Below are positions 17,757-25,505 of a stretch of DNA of 42,459 nt, piece after piece; position 1 is the stretch's first letter; each line of letters starts with the position of its first letter. The translations under genes and the position numbers were made by a program. The stretch lies in NCBI GenBank assembly GCA_048550035.1, contig JBLYYQ010000011.1:1-42459 (forward strand). The letters are read 5' to 3'. The notes beneath the pieces are model-generated. The model saw nothing but the letters and a program-made list of their open reading frames with translations, made no database searches and was not told the DNA's origin. The DNA is from JBLYYQ01 sp048550035. GTDB taxonomy: Bacteria > Nitrospinota_A > UBA7883 > JBLYYQ01.

Positions 17757-18410
17757 ATGATTTTTAAACGATATTTTGAGGTTGCAGGAATAATAACACT
17801 GCTTTTGATTCCAGCCATAGCGCAAGGAGCAGGTATTAGTGTAAACAAAGCAGATCTTATTACTACCTTATCTGGATATCACGGATTGCCAGATGATAAT
17901 TATTTGAAAAAACTTGATCAAGCCGATCTCAACTCTACATTGCAAGAGATTGTTGATGACAAACTCACGCATACATTTGTCCGATCTAGAGCTGTTTATA
18001 TACTCGGAAAGCTTGCTAGCCCAACTGATCTTAATAGCTATCTGAGAGCGAAAATCAAGGAGGAGCAAAACAGTCATGTTAGAGCATCTATGTATGACAC
18101 AATCGGGAAACGTGGTGGCGATGATACTGTTGATATCTTAGATGAAGGACTTTATGATAGCTCTGAGATGGTAAATATGGTTAGTGCAAAACGGCTGTCG
18201 ATTATTGGTAGTGAGGAGGCAAAAGGAAAACTAATGCAAGCTTCAACGAAAGCCAAAAGTGAGTCTATGAGAAAATATATGCGTAAATCGGTTGATCGGC
18301 TAGACAAAATCAAAGAACGGAAAAAAATAGCTATAATTAATCAAGATGATCGACCAGCAAAAAGCAAACAAGCTGAAGGTGAACTTGAAGGTCGTGGATT
18401 GAATTATTGA
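17757..18410 (+). CDS. Exported HEAT-repeat-like protein, function unknown
   Basis: This 217-residue protein begins with a classic Sec signal peptide: charged N-terminus, hydrophobic core and probable cleavage after IAQGA near residue 23. The mature part is helical. About residues 65-165 resemble HEAT or PBS-lyase-type repeats, with segments such as FVRSRAVYILGKLASP, HVRASMYDTIGKRG and MVSAKRLSIIGSEEAKG, each about 35-40 residues apart. Such repeats are protein-interaction scaffolds. The last 50 residues are very basic and probably disordered. It has its own extended -10 promoter and a GAGG site before the ATG, and precedes a metalloprotease by 96 bases. A role with that protease is possible but unproven. 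Confidence 0.6.
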   Translation: MIFKRYFEVAGIITLLLIPAIAQGAGISVNKADLITTLSGYHGLPDDNYLKKLDQADLNSTLQEIVDDKLTHTFVRSRAVYILGKLASPTDLNSYLRAKIKEEQNSHVRASMYDTIGKRGGDDTVDILDEGLYDSSEMVNMVSAKRLSIIGSEEAKGKLMQASTKAKSESMRKYMRKSVDRLDKIKERKKIAIINQDDRPAKSKQAEGELEGRGLNY

Positions 18411-18506
18411 TCAAAATTAGGATACCAACCAATGTTAAAGTGCCTAGCTTCATATAGTGATTTCAAATCTAAAGTACAGACTTTCATCTAAAGAAAGTGA
18501 AATTAT

Positions 18507-20294
18507 ATGTCTTTTATTAGGTCGATAGGGTCATATATAGCTCTATTAATTTTAGTTGCTCTAATAATCGGTTCTGCCTGCTCGAGTCGTGATGGTGATG
18601 GATCGTTTCCGTCTCCCTCTGACGATGATGATGATGGGCAAACAGGATATGAGGAGTTATTGCAGCGATGCACAGAGGCATCTGTAATAGAGTGTGACAA
18701 GGAGGATGTAGCAGATTATTCCATCGTAGAGGGTTGCACTAGAGCTTATATAGCTAGCTGTACTTCTACTACAGCAGATAAATGTAGTGTAGATTATGCC
18801 ACTAAAACAGTAGTAGGGCGAAACTATGCCAAGCAGAGAAACAGAGATGATTTTGCCGATGATAGCATTGTAGAAACTGCTCGTGACAACTATAGAGTGG
18901 AAATAAAGTCTCTTCATAATGTGACATTAGTTGGCGGTGAATCTAGGATATTTAACATCGAACTTGATGGATTCACAGCTGGAACCATACATTCAGTTAT
19001 CGTATCAGCTGACTATGACTTCGTAATAAATACTGTTACATATGAGAATGGTGGCTCTCCTATTGTAAAAGCATCTACACTTTATGAAATTCCGACTCAA
19101 CCATATAACGAACTAGAATTAGAAGAAGGCTTTGACAGGCTGCCATACTTTTATAGTTTTGCTGGTTATAGTGATCTTTTGACTAAGTCAGTCACACTTC
19201 CACCCTCTTCAGAGACAGTTATCAAAAATAGATTCCAAGATGGAGTTTATAACATTGAAGTTACAAACTATACTAGCAATGAGAACCCGATTGAAATAAC
19301 ATTGGTCACCAGAGAAACTATCACCGAAGCAGAAAAGAAAATTAAACTAAACTTTGTCACCTATAATTACTCAGGCTTCCAAGTTCCTCATATCACTAAT
19401 AGTGAATCGGCTAAGGAGCTTGCTGGCTATGTTTCAGAGATATTTAGGAATGCTGGTGATGTGGTAACAATAGATGTAGATAATGTAACTTTTAATAGTT
19501 TTGAGGATGAATGTTTAGTCGAGGCTGTTAGAAGTGAAACAGATCTTCTTTCCTCTCTCTTGTCGTTGGAGTCGCAATATATTGCAAAACGAATTCAGGA
19601 TGCGGGAGCGAGTGATAATTTTCACGAAGATGGTATTAACATATTACTCTTTGAAAAGATATCTGACGACATCCTTGGGATATCTTCATCAATTCCTGGC
19701 ATGGCAAACAGGCAAGGGACAACCATCTCTTCTGTCATGGCACAGATGACACGTAATTTTGAGGAGGGCTGGATTGTCGGATATGCAAAAATAGTACCTC
19801 TTGCTGATCAATGCGGTGATGGATATAAGTATGTTGGTAATGGTTGGGATGCACACTACTGTTGTCCTGTTGGATATGACTTTTCCTACAGACATGACCG
19901 CTCGATATGTTATATTTTCCTAGATTCAGAAGATGCGAAAAAAACGGCTGATGAACTATTTGTATCAGCTGTATTAGCGCATGAGCTAGGCCATTTTATG
20001 GGACTATTTCACACCATAGAATTCAATTGGTCATATGTCCCTGCAGTCAATGATTTTGTGCGATGTTCATTAAGAGGACATGATTCTAACAACGATGGTA
20101 TTATCTCCTTTGGCGAGTGTGATGTGGCAGGTGCAGATGATAATGCATTGGAGAACCTTATGTTCCCTGCGGCAGACCCCTATAGTCTGGTTACTAAAGA
20201 GACGCTAGCTGACAGTCCTACACAAAATTTTAATGCTCAAAAACTAACTGATGGACAACGTTCGGTGCTAGAAAATTTTCCGGCTGCATACTGA
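18507..20294 (+). CDS. Metzincin zinc metalloprotease, probable lipoprotein
   Basis: This 595-residue exported protein has a signal segment ending IIGSAC. The Cys near residue 25 suggests a lipoprotein, although the lipobox is not ideal (Gly at -3). An acidic, serine-rich linker (SPSDDDDD) follows. The middle region (about 130-290) looks like beta-rich domains with no family I can name. The catalytic region is clear: HELGHFMGLFH, with His492, Glu493, His496 and His502, fits the HExxHxxGxxH zinc motif, and Met552 in ENLMFP fits the Met-turn. Between them DSNNDGIISFGE resembles an EF-hand-like calcium loop. Upstream, GISSSIPGMANRQG fits the beta-strand before the helix in metzincins. Several cysteines may form disulfides. 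The closest family (pappalysin, snapalysin or another) and the substrate are unknown. Confidence 0.8.
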   Translation: MSFIRSIGSYIALLILVALIIGSACSSRDGDGSFPSPSDDDDDGQTGYEELLQRCTEASVIECDKEDVADYSIVEGCTRAYIASCTSTTADKCSVDYATKTVVGRNYAKQRNRDDFADDSIVETARDNYRVEIKSLHNVTLVGGESRIFNIELDGFTAGTIHSVIVSADYDFVINTVTYENGGSPIVKASTLYEIPTQPYNELELEEGFDRLPYFYSFAGYSDLLTKSVTLPPSSETVIKNRFQDGVYNIEVTNYTSNENPIEITLVTRETITEAEKKIKLNFVTYNYSGFQVPHITNSESAKELAGYVSEIFRNAGDVVTIDVDNVTFNSFEDECLVEAVRSETDLLSSLLSLESQYIAKRIQDAGASDNFHEDGINILLFEKISDDILGISSSIPGMANRQGTTISSVMAQMTRNFEEGWIVGYAKIVPLADQCGDGYKYVGNGWDAHYCCPVGYDFSYRHDRSICYIFLDSEDAKKTADELFVSAVLAHELGHFMGLFHTIEFNWSYVPAVNDFVRCSLRGHDSNNDGIISFGECDVAGADDNALENLMFPAADPYSLVTKETLADSPTQNFNAQKLTDGQRSVLENFPAAY

Positions 20295-20368
20295 CGCAAT
20301 CTTTTGATTTTGAGATAAAAGACAATATAATTGTATCTGCAATAAATCAATCAATATTTATCTAAGCG

Positions 20369-21301
20369 ATGGCTATAAATAAAATAGATGCATTTGTTAT
20401 GTGTGGGGAAGGTCGTGCTAGCAAGCGGGTGCTCAACAAAAATAAATCAATGTTACAGGTAGGCGAGCTGCCGAGCTTTTTACATGTTATAAATGGCCTA
20501 AATAAAGTTTCGAGAATCGATCGAATTTTTGTTATCGGGATCAAATCAGAGCTAGATCAATATATTAACCAATATAAGCTTCCATTTGATAAAGAGGTGA
20601 TAACGCTTATGCAGCGTAGGAATCTTGTTGAGAACGCTATTTTTGCATTTAATGAGGCGCTTCATTCCTCTGACAAGTTGAGAACTAATGACGATAGTAG
20701 ATTAGGTCTCTATGTAAGTGGTGATGCACCGTTAGTAACAGAATTAGAGTTGAATCAATTTATAGATAATGCAGATACGAACTCTTCTGACTACATTATT
20801 GGAATGACTCCTGATTTTGCATTGGAACAATTTGAACCAAAAGATAATCAACCTGGAGTCAAGATGGCATATCTCAATATTAAACAGGGTCGATTCCGTA
20901 TAAATAATCTCCACCTCGTAAGACCAACTAGGATCAGAAATATTGAACCGATCCAGACCATGTATAATCTCCGTTACCAAAAGAAACTTTCTAATATAAT
21001 ACAGGTTGCGCACTTTGCGTGGAATCTGAAAGTCCGCTCCAGCCTTTCGATATACTTTGCTCTCATTAGCTCTATGGCATTTGCGGGTCTAAAGCTTGAT
21101 AAGATTGCAAAGTATCTTGGAGATTTAGTTGAAGAGGATGATGTCAAATATGTGGTTGGTCAGATATTAGGCTGCGCAGTTGGCTTTTCTATCACAGACT
21201 ATGGAGGTGCAGCGCTAGATATTGATAATGAACATGATTATAAAACTATTCGACTAAGATTTGAAGAATGGAAATCGATAATTCATCAGAGGAAGAACTA
21301 G
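20369..21301 (+). CDS. MobA-like NTP transferase domain protein, role unknown
   Basis: This 310-residue cytoplasmic protein has no signal peptide. The first 160 residues look like a nucleotidyltransferase (GT-A) fold: an opening strand and loop DAFVMCGEGRASKR that replaces the usual LAGGxSxR, NKNKSML with the basic residue expected to hold the triphosphate, and YVSGDAPLVT near 116-125, whose Asp is the expected metal ligand. This is the layout of MobA, IspD and sugar-nucleotide transferases. The C-terminal half (170-310) matches no domain I recognise; it has a hydrophobic stretch near 227-245 and ends at DIDNEHDYKTI, a common closing motif in MobA-like proteins. It could make a nucleotide-activated sugar or cofactor. 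It meets the TPR gene tail to tail with a 4-base overlap. Confidence 0.6.
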   Translation: MAINKIDAFVMCGEGRASKRVLNKNKSMLQVGELPSFLHVINGLNKVSRIDRIFVIGIKSELDQYINQYKLPFDKEVITLMQRRNLVENAIFAFNEALHSSDKLRTNDDSRLGLYVSGDAPLVTELELNQFIDNADTNSSDYIIGMTPDFALEQFEPKDNQPGVKMAYLNIKQGRFRINNLHLVRPTRIRNIEPIQTMYNLRYQKKLSNIIQVAHFAWNLKVRSSLSIYFALISSMAFAGLKLDKIAKYLGDLVEEDDVKYVVGQILGCAVGFSITDYGGAALDIDNEHDYKTIRLRFEEWKSIIHQRKN

Positions 21302-22377
21302 TTTAAGAGCTTCTGTAATGTTGCAATTCGATCTCTTAGAACTGTTGGATTGATATTGGACAAGCTATTCTCAAGAAGCGTAGCAACCTTTTCTATCTTT
21401 CCTTGACGCAACAGAGCAATGGCTGCTCTATAAGAATTAAAATAACCAAACGGATCAAGCTTTGCTAATTGTTGATAAAATTTTGCGCTAGAGTGATAAT
21501 CTTTATTTAGCCATGCCAGTTCAGCTAGCAACGATAGCTCGTAGTCATTATCGGCACCAATATTAGAGTTCAAGCGAGCTACTAATTGATTAGCCTGCTC
21601 TATATTTTTAGTTTTTATCGCTAGCGATAAAGATGAGATAAGTGTTAAATGATGATCGTTAATAATTTTTAGAGAGTTTTGATACTGACAAGCAGCTTTT
21701 TCAAAATTAGAATTAATCTGAAACTTGTCACCATTAATCAGATAAAATGTACTTTTTAGCTCATCAAAATTAGCAATATTCTGAATAAAATTGAGAAAGT
21801 GAGCAACAATCCAGCTGATATTTAATCCAAAACGATCAATTATATTTAAAAGCAGGTCAGTGACAACCCAAGAAGAATCTTCTTTGAATTCGGCACCATC
21901 GTCAGATTGATCTTGAGCAAAAATCTCCTTTTCAATTTCGAGTAATAATTTGGCTTGCAACCTAAAATTTAGCTGCTCAACCTGATCTGCGAGCTTGAAA
22001 AGAGAGGTATAGTTATTAACTTTTGCTTCAAGTAAACAGCTTAGCGCCTTGATAAAAAGATTTTTACTAGAGATTGATTTAGCAAAATTTAATTCAATAA
22101 CTGCCTGATCAAATTGAGCGTGGTCGATTAATTTTTCTGCCAAAAACAGATGATATGGCAATGACTTCCCTCGATATGCTACGGCATGTTGAAAATCTTT
22201 TATATTATCCGCAAGAAGAATACGCTGAACAAACGCTTTGAGTATTGTCTTGCTCGTTGGAGCTTTTGAGCTCTCTATTAATGATGAAAGTTTTTCTATT
22301 CTCTTTTTCGACGACCCAAAATGAAGTGCAACTCCAAGCTTCAAATAGTCAATCTTGCTAGCTAGGATAGGAAGCAA
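21298..22377 (-). CDS. TPR-like helical repeat protein, function unknown
   Basis: This 359-residue protein is the last gene of the rpsF-ssb-rpsR-rplI operon, 11 bases after rplI. It is mostly amphipathic helix. Pairs such as LSLLAELAWLNKDYHSSAKFYQQLAKLDP (about 275-303) followed by YFNSYRAAIALLRQGKIEKVATLLENSL fit tetratricopeptide repeats, and weaker units precede them from about residue 75. No signal peptide or membrane segment is seen, so it is probably a cytoplasmic scaffold. There is no ATG: the best start is TTG at 22377, with no good ribosome-binding site, so translation may depend on coupling to rplI. The exact start is uncertain. The neighbourhood hints at a ribosome or translation link but does not prove one. 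Confidence 0.6.
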   Translation of the reverse strand: MLPILASKIDYLKLGVALHFGSSKKRIEKLSSLIESSKAPTSKTILKAFVQRILLADNIKDFQHAVAYRGKSLPYHLFLAEKLIDHAQFDQAVIELNFAKSISSKNLFIKALSCLLEAKVNNYTSLFKLADQVEQLNFRLQAKLLLEIEKEIFAQDQSDDGAEFKEDSSWVVTDLLLNIIDRFGLNISWIVAHFLNFIQNIANFDELKSTFYLINGDKFQINSNFEKAACQYQNSLKIINDHHLTLISSLSLAIKTKNIEQANQLVARLNSNIGADNDYELSLLAELAWLNKDYHSSAKFYQQLAKLDPFGYFNSYRAAIALLRQGKIEKVATLLENSLSNINPTVLRDRIATLQKLLN

Positions 22378-22388
22378 AGCTCAATCTA

Positions 22389-22970
22389 TCAGTCAGGTTC
22401 AATTTGAGTTGCAATCATATCAGGATCAACCGGCTCATCGTCTTCAGTAATCTCAATTGGTTGTTCTTGCGGACTCTCTTCTGAAACTTCATCATCATTG
22501 CTCGAATCTGACTTTTGATCATCTTCACTTTTGACAATGATGTCAATTTTGGCACTCACATCTTGAAAGAGCTTGATTGAGACATCAAACAGACCTAACG
22601 CTTTAATAGGCTGTGCGAGTGTAATCTGCTTACGTTCAATATTGAATCCCTTACTTGTTAATGCAGCTTCAATGTCGATAGATGTTACAGAGCCAAACAG
22701 TTTCCCAGTCTCGCCTGCTTTTTGAAAGAAAATAAGCTCCTTAACACTCTCTTCCAGCAATTTTTTCTGATCCGTTGCCTCTGATAACACCTGAGCAAGT
22801 TTTCTTGCTCGATGCTTACGATTGTTCTCAAAAGTTTTTAAATTACCGTCCGATGCGACAACAGCAAGTTTCTTAGGGATAAGAGAGTTTCTTGCATACC
22901 CATCTTTTACTTCGACCTCATCACCAGGTGAACCTAAATTAGGGATAAAATCATTTAATATAACACGCAT
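22389..22970 (-). CDS. rplI: 50S ribosomal protein bL9 with acidic C-terminal tail
   Basis: This 193-residue bL9 is longer than the usual 148-150. The N-domain is standard: MRVILNDFIPNLGSPGDEVEVKDGYARNSLIPKKLA. The linker helix and the C-domain with GKLFGSVTSIDIEAAL, ending near VSAKIDIIVK, are also standard. The extra 45 residues are almost entirely acidic or polar (SSNDDEVSEESPQEQ and beyond) and should be disordered. bL9 extends from the L1 stalk and affects frame maintenance and ribosome spacing. The rpsF protein in this operon has a similar tail. A GAGGTAAT site precedes the ATG. Confidence 0.95.
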   Translation of the reverse strand: MRVILNDFIPNLGSPGDEVEVKDGYARNSLIPKKLAVVASDGNLKTFENNRKHRARKLAQVLSEATDQKKLLEESVKELIFFQKAGETGKLFGSVTSIDIEAALTSKGFNIERKQITLAQPIKALGLFDVSIKLFQDVSAKIDIIVKSEDDQKSDSSNDDEVSEESPQEQPIEITEDDEPVDPDMIATQIEPD

Positions 22971-23087
22971 AATTACCTCATTTATAAATCAATAGTTTCA
23001 AGTATAGTTTAATTACTTTATGAAAAAATAACTAAATAAACTATTTCAATTTCAAAATATCGTTAATTTTCCTCTAAAAAGAGCTAA
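22971..23087 (-). promoter_or_regulatory. rpsR-rplI spacer with inverted repeat
   Basis: The 117-base, very AT-rich gap inside the operon contains an 8-base inverted repeat, ATAGTTTA (23004-23011) and TAAACTAT (23037-23044), upstream of rplI. A smaller CCTCT/AGAG hairpin lies near 23071-23084 just after rpsR. Either could be a processing or partial-termination site adjusting rplI expression. The evidence is weak. Confidence 0.3.
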
Positions 23088-23333
23088 TTATTTAACCGAA
23101 TAAGTGTAGGGTATTAATGCTATTTGACGTGCCCGCTTAATAGCAATCGTTACTTTTCGTTGATGGTGTGAGCAACTTCCTGATATACGACTTGGTGCAA
23201 TTTTACCACGCTCACTTAATAGATTTTTTAATAATGCCACATTCTTATAGTCAATATTATCAACGTTATCTGTGCAAAACCTGCATAGTCTTTTCATTGT
23301 GGCAGTTTTATCATTTGCAAATCTGCTATTCAT
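23088..23333 (-). CDS. rpsR: 30S ribosomal protein bS18
   Basis: This 81-residue bS18 contains IDYKNVALLKNLLSERGKI, PSRISGSCSHHQRKV and IKRARQIALIPYT, all diagnostic. It keeps a CxxC near the start (RLCRFC) and a third Cys plus two His in SCSHHQR, so this is probably a zinc-binding form; many bS18 proteins have lost these residues. It pairs with bS6 on the small-subunit platform. A second Met at residue 13 directly precedes the conserved region and is a possible alternative start. It lies downstream of ssb in the usual order. Confidence 0.95.
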   Translation of the reverse strand: MNSRFANDKTATMKRLCRFCTDNVDNIDYKNVALLKNLLSERGKIAPSRISGSCSHHQRKVTIAIKRARQIALIPYTYSVK

Positions 23334-23354
23334 ATTTTTTTCTTTCCTAAATTG

Positions 23355-23768
23355 TTAAAACGGTACATCATCGAAATTTTCATCAACAGCAGATGATGAG
23401 CTGCTACTGTCAGTCTCTCTATTAGCTCCGCCACCATCAGATTTTGAACCGAGAAAGATTACACGCTCTGCAACTACCTCATGTTTCGATCGTTTAGTAC
23501 CCTCATTTGTCTCCCAGCTACTATAAGAGATTCTCCCATCAATTGCGACTTGTCTCCCTTTTGCAAGATATTCTGAGCAAGATTCGCCCTGTTTGCCCCA
23601 GACTACAATATCAACAAATGTTACCTCTTCTTTTAGTTCATCACCTGCTTTATATTTCCTATTCATAGCAAGCCCAAACCTTGCTATTGCTACTCCAGAT
23701 GGTGTGTATCGCAACTCAGGGTCGCGTGTGAGATTGCCAATAAGGCAAACTTTATTCAATGAAGCCAT
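23355..23768 (-). CDS. ssb: Single-stranded DNA-binding protein
   Basis: This 137-residue SSB has an N-terminal OB-fold of about 105 residues, beginning MASLNKVCLIGNLTRDPELRYTPSGVAIARFGLAMNR, with the typical WGKQGESCSEYLAKGRQVAIDGRI core. A short serine-rich linker follows. The acidic tip DDVPF at the C-terminus docks repair and replication partners. The protein is shorter than E. coli SSB (178) because the linker is small. It lies between rpsF and rpsR, as in many bacteria, so its expression is tied to ribosomal protein synthesis. Confidence 0.97.
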   Translation of the reverse strand: MASLNKVCLIGNLTRDPELRYTPSGVAIARFGLAMNRKYKAGDELKEEVTFVDIVVWGKQGESCSEYLAKGRQVAIDGRISYSSWETNEGTKRSKHEVVAERVIFLGSKSDGGGANRETDSSSSSSAVDENFDDVPF

Positions 23769-23776
23769 AATTCCTT

Positions 23777-24226
23777 CTAATTGATTGCTGAATCATTATT
23801 ATCTTTATCTACTGAATCTGATTGATCATCCTTCTCCTTAGTTGAAACCGTATCAGCTGGTGGAGTTTCAACAACAGTTGGGATTGCATTAGCAGTCTGC
23901 TCAGTAGTTTTATCTTCCAATTCCTCCGGTTTTGGGTCGTTATCTAGGATGATAAGAACCTTCAAGAGTAAATCAGAGTATTTACAAAATTTCTCGATTT
24001 CACTAATATCTGCTGGCGCTGCTTCAAACTTTAATAAGATGTAGTAGCCAGACTTTTGCTTTTTTATTGGATAAGCTAAACGTTTTTTACCCCATCTATC
24101 TTCAAGCAATATAGATCCACCATTTGGTTCTATAATCTTCATGAAAGAATTGATGAATTTTGTTATTTTATCATCATCGAGGTCATAACTAAGAATCAAT
24201 ACCGATTCATACTTTCTTAGAATCAT
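23777..24226 (-). CDS. rpsF: 30S ribosomal protein bS6 with long acidic tail
   Basis: This 149-residue protein heads the operon. The first 98 residues are the bS6 fold: MILRKYESVLILSYDLDD at the start and EDRWGKKRLAYPIKKQKSGYYILLKFEA in the centre. The remaining 50 residues are polar and acidic (for example KEKDDQSDSVDKDNND). E. coli bS6 also has an acidic tail that is extended by glutamate ligation through RimK, so modification is conceivable here, but the tail does not end in Glu-Glu. A good ribosome-binding site, AAAGGAGAAG, precedes the ATG. Confidence 0.95.
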   Translation of the reverse strand: MILRKYESVLILSYDLDDDKITKFINSFMKIIEPNGGSILLEDRWGKKRLAYPIKKQKSGYYILLKFEAAPADISEIEKFCKYSDLLLKVLIILDNDPKPEELEDKTTEQTANAIPTVVETPPADTVSTKEKDDQSDSVDKDNNDSAIN

Positions 24227-24306
24227 AAAAACTTCTCCTTTCGGTTGTTAAAATCGCCCCAATATTTCAATAAAACTAATGGAGCAAGGAGTTTCAATAT
24301 CCAATG
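24227..24306 (-). promoter_or_regulatory. rpsF leader, possible S6:S18 autoregulatory RNA
   Basis: About 75-80 bases of untranslated leader lie between the predicted start site and rpsF. Near the 3' end the RNA reads AACAACCGAAAGGAGAAG, placing a CCG trinucleotide next to the Shine-Dalgarno sequence. In several bacteria the S6-S18 complex binds an rpsF leader with a conserved CCG bulge. I infer a possible equivalent here from position and these few bases only. Confidence 0.3.
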
Positions 24307-24335
24307 ACGATAATCAGTTCTCCTCTATTTGTCAA
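24307..24335 (-). promoter_or_regulatory. Sigma-70-type promoter for the rpsF operon
   Basis: On the minus strand TTGACA (24335-24330) is a perfect -35. After exactly 17 bases comes TATCGT (24312-24307), a fair -10. Initiation would fall near 24300. The element lies in the divergent rpsF-nagZ gap. Confidence 0.6.
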
Positions 24336-24376
24336 CAGGAAGTTATAAAGTAGGCTATTATAAACTGTTTTTAATA

Positions 24377-25399
24377 ATGGAAAATTTTTTATTAATGAGC
24401 AGACTAACAGTAGATGAAGCGGTAGGTCAACTCTTGATCATTGGATTTGAAGGTAAGCGCTATAGCTATAAGCTAGAGCAATTTTATAGAAAATATAGAC
24501 CTGCAGGGTTAATTTTATTTTCAAGGAACATTGAAAGTATTAAGCAAACAGAGGCGCTTACGACTGATTTAGCTAAAATGGGAGCAGATATCTCAGGTCG
24601 TCCTCTTCTTCTTGCAATTGACGAAGAAGGTGGAAGGGTAAGTCGCCTATCGCCTGATATGCCAAAGTTTCTATCGGCAAGAGAGATCGGAATTGAAGGG
24701 GATGCTAACGATGTAGTGACTCAATATCGGGCAATCGCCAATTTCCTTGTCTCAATTGGTCTAAACCTTGATTTTGCACCGGTTTTAGATATCAATAGCA
24801 ATAAAAAAAATAGTGTTATTGGTGATCGGGCATTCTCTAGCAACAAAGATCTAGTCGCAATATTAGGAAGAGCAGCAATAGTAGGTCTAAGAGAGGGTAA
24901 AGTTTTAGCATGCGCTAAACATTTTATAGGTCATGGCGGCACACTTTTAGATTCTCATTATACGCTGCCACACGATAGTCGTGATAAGGAGCTTATATTA
25001 GAAGATTCAGCCCCATTTCAAGAGGCTATTAATGAAGGTCTCAATTTTCTTATGCCAGCCCATGTAATCTATGATCAGATTGATAAAAGATTTCCTGCAA
25101 CATTTTCAGAGATAATACTAAAAGATTATCTACGCGATAAGTTTCAATACAAGAATATTGTCATAAGTGACGATCTACATATGGATGCTATATTAAATCA
25201 TTATGAACCTGATAACGTTGCTAGATTAGCATTCAAAGCAGGGATTGATATGCTCTTGATTTGTCATAATGAACAGTATATTAGTAAAATATTTAATGCG
25301 GCTAAAGAGGGGATAGATAGTGGCGACATTGATGAAACCTCTGTTTTGGCCTCAATGTTACGTGTTGAGCAGGCTCTTTCAAAACTTCCCCAGCCTTAG
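24377..25399 (+). CDS. nagZ: Beta-N-acetylhexosaminidase NagZ (glycoside hydrolase family 3)
   Basis: This GH3 enzyme of about 340 residues is predicted to remove GlcNAc from muropeptides during cell-wall recycling. Motifs: VGQLLIIGFEG near the start, GLILFSRN, IDEEGGRVSRL, the loop KHFIGHGGTLLDSH with the Asp-His catalytic acid/base pair, and the nucleophile Asp in VISDDLHMDAI. Together these define NagZ rather than beta-glucosidases. There is no signal peptide, consistent with cytoplasmic action. The start is uncertain. The longest frame begins with TTG at 24329 inside the divergent rpsF promoter, so ATG 24377 or ATG 24395 is likelier, the latter giving MSRLTVDEAVGQ. Confidence 0.92.
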   Translation: MENFLLMSRLTVDEAVGQLLIIGFEGKRYSYKLEQFYRKYRPAGLILFSRNIESIKQTEALTTDLAKMGADISGRPLLLAIDEEGGRVSRLSPDMPKFLSAREIGIEGDANDVVTQYRAIANFLVSIGLNLDFAPVLDINSNKKNSVIGDRAFSSNKDLVAILGRAAIVGLREGKVLACAKHFIGHGGTLLDSHYTLPHDSRDKELILEDSAPFQEAINEGLNFLMPAHVIYDQIDKRFPATFSEIILKDYLRDKFQYKNIVISDDLHMDAILNHYEPDNVARLAFKAGIDMLLICHNEQYISKIFNAAKEGIDSGDIDETSVLASMLRVEQALSKLPQP

Positions 25400-25414
25400 A
25401 ATTTAAAGATAATC

Positions 25415-25443
25415 TTGACATAATAGCTATTTATTGCTAGAGT
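25415..25443 (+). promoter_or_regulatory. Probable promoter for dnaN
   Basis: A perfect TTGACA (25415-25420) is followed after 17 bases by TAGAGT (25438-25443), a 4/6 match to the -10. It lies between the nagZ stop and dnaN, giving a leader of about 55 bases. Confidence 0.45.
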
Positions 25444-25505
25444 TCACAATAAAATTATGACACATAGTTTACTGGCAATTCAAATAATATTATTTAAGGT
25501 AAGTC

